Source of the DNA: Herbiconiux moechotypicola
GTDB taxonomy: Bacteria; Actinomycetota; Actinomycetes; Actinomycetales; Microbacteriaceae
DNA: 64,000 nucleotides
NCBI RefSeq assembly: GCF_024979255.1
Contig: NZ_JANLCN010000003.1
Coordinates: 248,001-312,000 of the forward strand
Direction: 5' to 3'
Shown: in pieces, positions 61,136 to 64,000 of the stretch
How positions within the stretch are numbered: the first letter of the stretch is position 1
Layout: the number at the start of each line of letters is the position of its first letter
Position numbers and translations under genes: made by a program
Notes under the pieces: generated by a model
Seen by the model: the letters and a program-made list of their open reading frames with translations, nothing else
Database searches by the model: none
What the model was told of the DNA's origin: nothing

Positions 61136-62511
61136 GCGTGCCAACGACCCCCAGGTCCATGGTGCGGGCGCTGCGCCACCGGCTGCTGCTGGTCGTAGCT
61201 GTGGCCGTGGTCCTGGTGGGTGTCGCGAGTGTGTGGGGCTTGCGGATCGTGACCGACCGCAACGCAGAACGGCAGGTGCAGATCGCTGCGCAGTCGGTCA
61301 CCACCTGGGGCGCCGACAGCGACGGTATACGCGTCATCGACAGCGGGCACTTCTCCAGCGTCGACGCCGCGTCCACGGTTGTGGCCTTGCTGACCGAAGA
61401 CGACCGAGTGGTCGTGGCGACCTCTGACCTGCCGGTGACCGTCGCCGAGCTGGAGTCGATCGCAGGAGGGTTGGAGGACGGCGGGACAGTCCGTTCGGAT
61501 GCGGGATCGCAAACGATCCTGTTCGCTGAAGTCCCCCTGGCCGGGAACGTGGTGTTCGATGGCTCTCCCACGCCCGTCGACCGGGCTCTCGTCGGCATCG
61601 GTGTCGAAGGAGCGGACCGATTGGTGACCGCTCTGGCGCTCGCAGCGCTGGTACTGCTCGCTGTCGTCCTGACAGCGGTCGCTTTCGTCGTGACGGCCGT
61701 GGTCTCGAGGACGACGCATTCGTTGACCGATCTCGCCAGTCGGGTCGAGCGCGCCGATCTCGATGGTCTGGCCGAGTCCCCGGCTGCGGAGTTCGCGGAG
61801 ACCGGCGCGATAGCGGGCGCGATCGTTCGGCTGGATCGGCGACGAGATGCGACCGAGCGTCAGTTGCGGGACTTCGTCGCGGACGCGTCCCACGAACTGC
61901 GTACACCGCTCACGAAGATCCAGGGCTGGGCCGAGCTGCACTTCCAACACCCGACCGACGCTGCGACGACCGATCGCGCCTTCCAGAGCGTCGTCGACGA
62001 GTCCGAGCGAATGCGTCTGCTCGTCGACAAGCTCGCCCAACTCGCTCGCGCCGAGAGCGGGGCGCCGGTGCGTGAGCGTTTCGATCTCGCGGCGATCTGC
62101 CACGAAGCCGTCGGGGACGCCGCCCTCATCGAGTCGGAAGCGACGGTCGAACTGGTCACCCGCTCAGTGGTGATGCTCCTCGGCGACTCCGCGGCGTTGA
62201 CGCAGGTAGTGCGCAATCTCGTCGGCAACGCGCTCATCCACGGCGGACCGAAAGTGACCGTGGCCATCGGTGTCACGGAGATAGCAGGGCAGGTCGAGCT
62301 GACCGTTTCCGACAACGGCCAGGGCATGCCGCCCGCGATTCGCGATCGAGCCTTCGAGAGATTCGTGACCAGGGATCGCCGGACGGGTACAGGACTCGGC
62401 CTGTCCATCGTCCAGGCGATCGTCCGGTCCCACAGCGGGACGGTGGAGCTCGAATCCGAGCCGGGCGAGGGTACCAGGGTGACCGTGCGACTGCCGGGAG
62501 CTGCGGACTGA
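61132..62511 (+). CDS. Sensor histidine kinase
   Basis: A membrane protein of 459 residues starting at GTG 61132. Membrane segments lie at about 16-37 and 164-190 with an extracellular sensor domain between. A HAMP-like linker leads to His254 in DASHELRTPLTKIQGW, the N-box NLVGNALIHGG, the G1 box DNGQGMP and the G2 box GTGLGLSIV. It phosphorylates the co-encoded regulator. The signal is unknown; a neighbouring MMPL exporter would fit an envelope or lipid-stress signal. Confidence 0.93.
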   Translation: MSVPTTPRSMVRALRHRLLLVVAVAVVLVGVASVWGLRIVTDRNAERQVQIAAQSVTTWGADSDGIRVIDSGHFSSVDAASTVVALLTEDDRVVVATSDLPVTVAELESIAGGLEDGGTVRSDAGSQTILFAEVPLAGNVVFDGSPTPVDRALVGIGVEGADRLVTALALAALVLLAVVLTAVAFVVTAVVSRTTHSLTDLASRVERADLDGLAESPAAEFAETGAIAGAIVRLDRRRDATERQLRDFVADASHELRTPLTKIQGWAELHFQHPTDAATTDRAFQSVVDESERMRLLVDKLAQLARAESGAPVRERFDLAAICHEAVGDAALIESEATVELVTRSVVMLLGDSAALTQVVRNLVGNALIHGGPKVTVAIGVTEIAGQVELTVSDNGQGMPPAIRDRAFERFVTRDRRTGTGLGLSIVQAIVRSHSGTVELESEPGEGTRVTVRLPGAAD

Positions 62512-62580
62512 ACCCGCATCGTCAGGATTTCGTCAGCTCGATGTCCAGTTTTCGGCAGGACGAGACGCTGAAGTGGCTCC

Positions 62581-63240
62581 ATGGCTACTCGACGCAGGCG
62601 AACGTGGATCATTGCGGGCACGATCGCGCTCGCAGCCGTCGTGGCGATCGCGGTCGGTGGCGAGCTGATCGCTCGCAACCAGATCGAGAATCGAATCGCT
62701 GACGTCGGGGACGCCCTGCCGGGAGTGACGAGCACGCTCTCCGGTGGCCCCGCGCTGATGCAGCTTGCCAGCGGACGAATCGACGTCCAGCTGACCGTCT
62801 CAGACGAAGCCCTCAGCGCCTACGCGAACTGTCGAACGGACCAAGAACTCACCGTCCGCACCGCGGACGGTGGTCTGATCGTCGCGACGGAACGGACGGT
62901 GCGCGGCATGACCTTGCCCGTGGAGGTGTTCCTCGTCCCGAGGAAGGACGGCGATAGCTGGTCGCTCATCGCGGATTCGGTGAGCGCGGGGGGCATTTCT
63001 CTTCCCGCAGAACGGGCGCTGAAGATCCTCGCCGGAAAGGACGGCACTGGATCACGACTCGCCACGCGCCTGCTCGACGGCATCCCGCTGCCCAGTGACG
63101 AGCGACTCGACATCACCTCGGTGAGCTTCACCGACGGCGCGGCCCTCGTCACGGCACTCACCCCCCTGAACCGCACAGGCACCACAGAAGGAGGCGGGCT
63201 CGCGAGCCTGCGCTCATGCCTGGAAACCCCGGAAGGCTGA
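62581..63240 (+). CDS. DUF2993 (LmeA-like) lipid-binding protein
   Basis: A protein of 219 residues with one N-terminal membrane segment (about 9-28) followed by an extracytoplasmic domain. GGELIARNQIENRIAD is the typical start of DUF2993, and ALMQLASGRIDVQLTVSD follows. The mycobacterial LmeA of this family binds phospholipids in lipomannan maturation. It lies 70 bases after the kinase and three bases before the MMPL gene, suggesting cooperation in lipid handling. Confidence 0.82.
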   Translation: MATRRRRTWIIAGTIALAAVVAIAVGGELIARNQIENRIADVGDALPGVTSTLSGGPALMQLASGRIDVQLTVSDEALSAYANCRTDQELTVRTADGGLIVATERTVRGMTLPVEVFLVPRKDGDSWSLIADSVSAGGISLPAERALKILAGKDGTGSRLATRLLDGIPLPSDERLDITSVSFTDGAALVTALTPLNRTGTTEGGGLASLRSCLETPEG

Positions 63241-63243
63241 CCG

Positions 63244-64000
63244 ATGAAACGCATCGTCTCCACCATCGCCCGCGCCTGCGCCCGTCGACGCTGGCTCACG
63301 CTCGCAGTCTGGGTCGTGCTGGTCGGCGGTGTCTTTGGCACCGCGTTCGTGATCGGCCCGAACCTCCAGGACGACGTCGAGGTCGCAGGGAGCGACAGCC
63401 AGTCCGCCGCAGCGTTGCTCAGTGCCCGAACCGACACGGAGAGCGAGGAGACCACGCCATCGAGTCGAATCGTGATCGCGGGCAATGACATCACCACGGA
63501 AACCTCCGTCATCTCCGATGTCGTCGATGCGTTGACCGCAGCAACGGGAGAGACTGTCACCAACCCGCTCGACGATCCGGGAGCTTCCGCTCGCTCCGGA
63601 GCGATCGCCCCCGACGGTGACGCCCTGACCATCACCGTCACCGGCGATCCGAAAGAGGAGGGCAAGTCTTGGCAACGTGAGATCGACGAGGCCCTCGACC
63701 CCGCCAGGGACGCCGGGCTCGACGTCGCCATCGGTGCACCACTGGGCACCCAACTCGACCGCGCGGGCACGATCAACAGCGAGATCGTCGGAGTCGTGGC
63801 TGCCTTGATCGTCCTGCTCATCGCGCTCGGCTCCGCACTAGCCGCTATGGTCCCGATCGCAACGGGCATCATCGCCGTCGCGGGCGGGGTCGGCTCAGTG
63901 TGGCTGCTCAGCCACGGGTTCTCGATCCCGGAGAGCGCGGTGACCCTCGCGATCATGGTCGGACTTGGAGTCGGGATCGACTACGCACTCTTCCTGCTCT
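63244..64000 (+). CDS. MMPL/RND-family transporter, N-terminal part
   Basis: Cut by the window end after about 252 codons. A membrane segment (WLTLAVWVVLVGGVFGTAFV) leads to a large extracytoplasmic loop, then further segments with the MMPL hallmark GLGVGIDYALFLL, which holds the Asp-Tyr pair used in proton relay. The family exports lipids or drugs. Start ATG 63244 follows the DUF2993 stop by three bases. Confidence 0.9.
   Translation, partial: MKRIVSTIARACARRRWLTLAVWVVLVGGVFGTAFVIGPNLQDDVEVAGSDSQSAAALLSARTDTESEETTPSSRIVIAGNDITTETSVISDVVDALTAATGETVTNPLDDPGASARSGAIAPDGDALTITVTGDPKEEGKSWQREIDEALDPARDAGLDVAIGAPLGTQLDRAGTINSEIVGVVAALIVLLIALGSALAAMVPIATGIIAVAGGVGSVWLLSHGFSIPESAVTLAIMVGLGVGIDYALFLL

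Noticed and set aside
1-64000. CRISPR arrays, rRNA genes, insertion-sequence transposases and complete tRNA genes
   Set aside because: I saw no regularly spaced repeats, rRNA stretches, transposase motifs or complete cloverleaf in either strand.

Overview
The window is high-G+C DNA with dense, mostly ATGA/GTGA-overlapping genes, frequent GTG starts, a DtxR/IdeR-type iron box, an ECF42/DGPF pair and actinobacterial-style conjugation and methyltransferase genes. It comes from an actinobacterium, most likely Microbacteriaceae; the family is an inference from gene content, since no rRNA or other marker gene is present.

Region 1 (1-10.7 kb) starts with the end of an HpcH/HpaI aldolase. It then holds a tetrahydrofolate-dependent O-demethylation module: three LigM/DesA-type methyltransferases, metF, purU and folD to turn the methyl group into formate and recover THF, folC and pabB for folate supply, and a MarR regulator. 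Four related palindromic sites (core CAG-N4-CTG) lie in the promoters of this module and are candidate MarR operators.

Region 2 (10.8-18.0 kb) has a complete siderophore ABC transporter behind an iron box, two alpha/beta hydrolases, and a TrmB/LuxR-like regulator with strong inverted repeats upstream.

Region 3 (18.0-40.3 kb) is a polysaccharide utilisation locus. A ten-gene minus-strand operon encodes a binding protein, two permeases, GH3, GH38 alpha-mannosidase, a serine hydrolase, a secreted PL8 lyase, a Gfo/Idh/MocA oxidoreductase, a DUF993 protein and a TIM-barrel isomerase. Next to it are a D-2-hydroxyacid dehydrogenase, a secreted GH9 enzyme, a DeoR-HTH/LacI-sensor regulator and a ThuA-like protein. 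Secreted PL8 and GH9 with intracellular GH38 and GH3 best fits xanthan as the substrate.

Region 4 (40.4-43.7 kb) is a small catabolic or salvage operon (binding lipoprotein, 2OG/Fe(II)-type oxygenase, nucleoside-type deaminase) divergent from an XRE-cupin regulator.

Region 5 (43.78 to at least 57.4 kb) is an integrated mobile element. Its left edge is a 3' half of tRNA-Pro(GGG). It carries a nuclease-helicase pair resembling the Hachiman (HamAB) defence system, a DUF4062 protein, a MobF relaxase, unknown proteins, and a C5 cytosine methyltransferase gene with a conserved-looking second reading frame nested inside it. No integrase, type IV secretion gene or matching intact tRNA is visible, so the right end is probably outside the window.

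Region 6 (57.8-64 kb) has a lipoprotein hydrolase, a DGPF protein with its ECF42 sigma factor, a two-component system, a DUF2993 protein and the start of an MMPL transporter. Whether it is element cargo or chromosome cannot be decided here.
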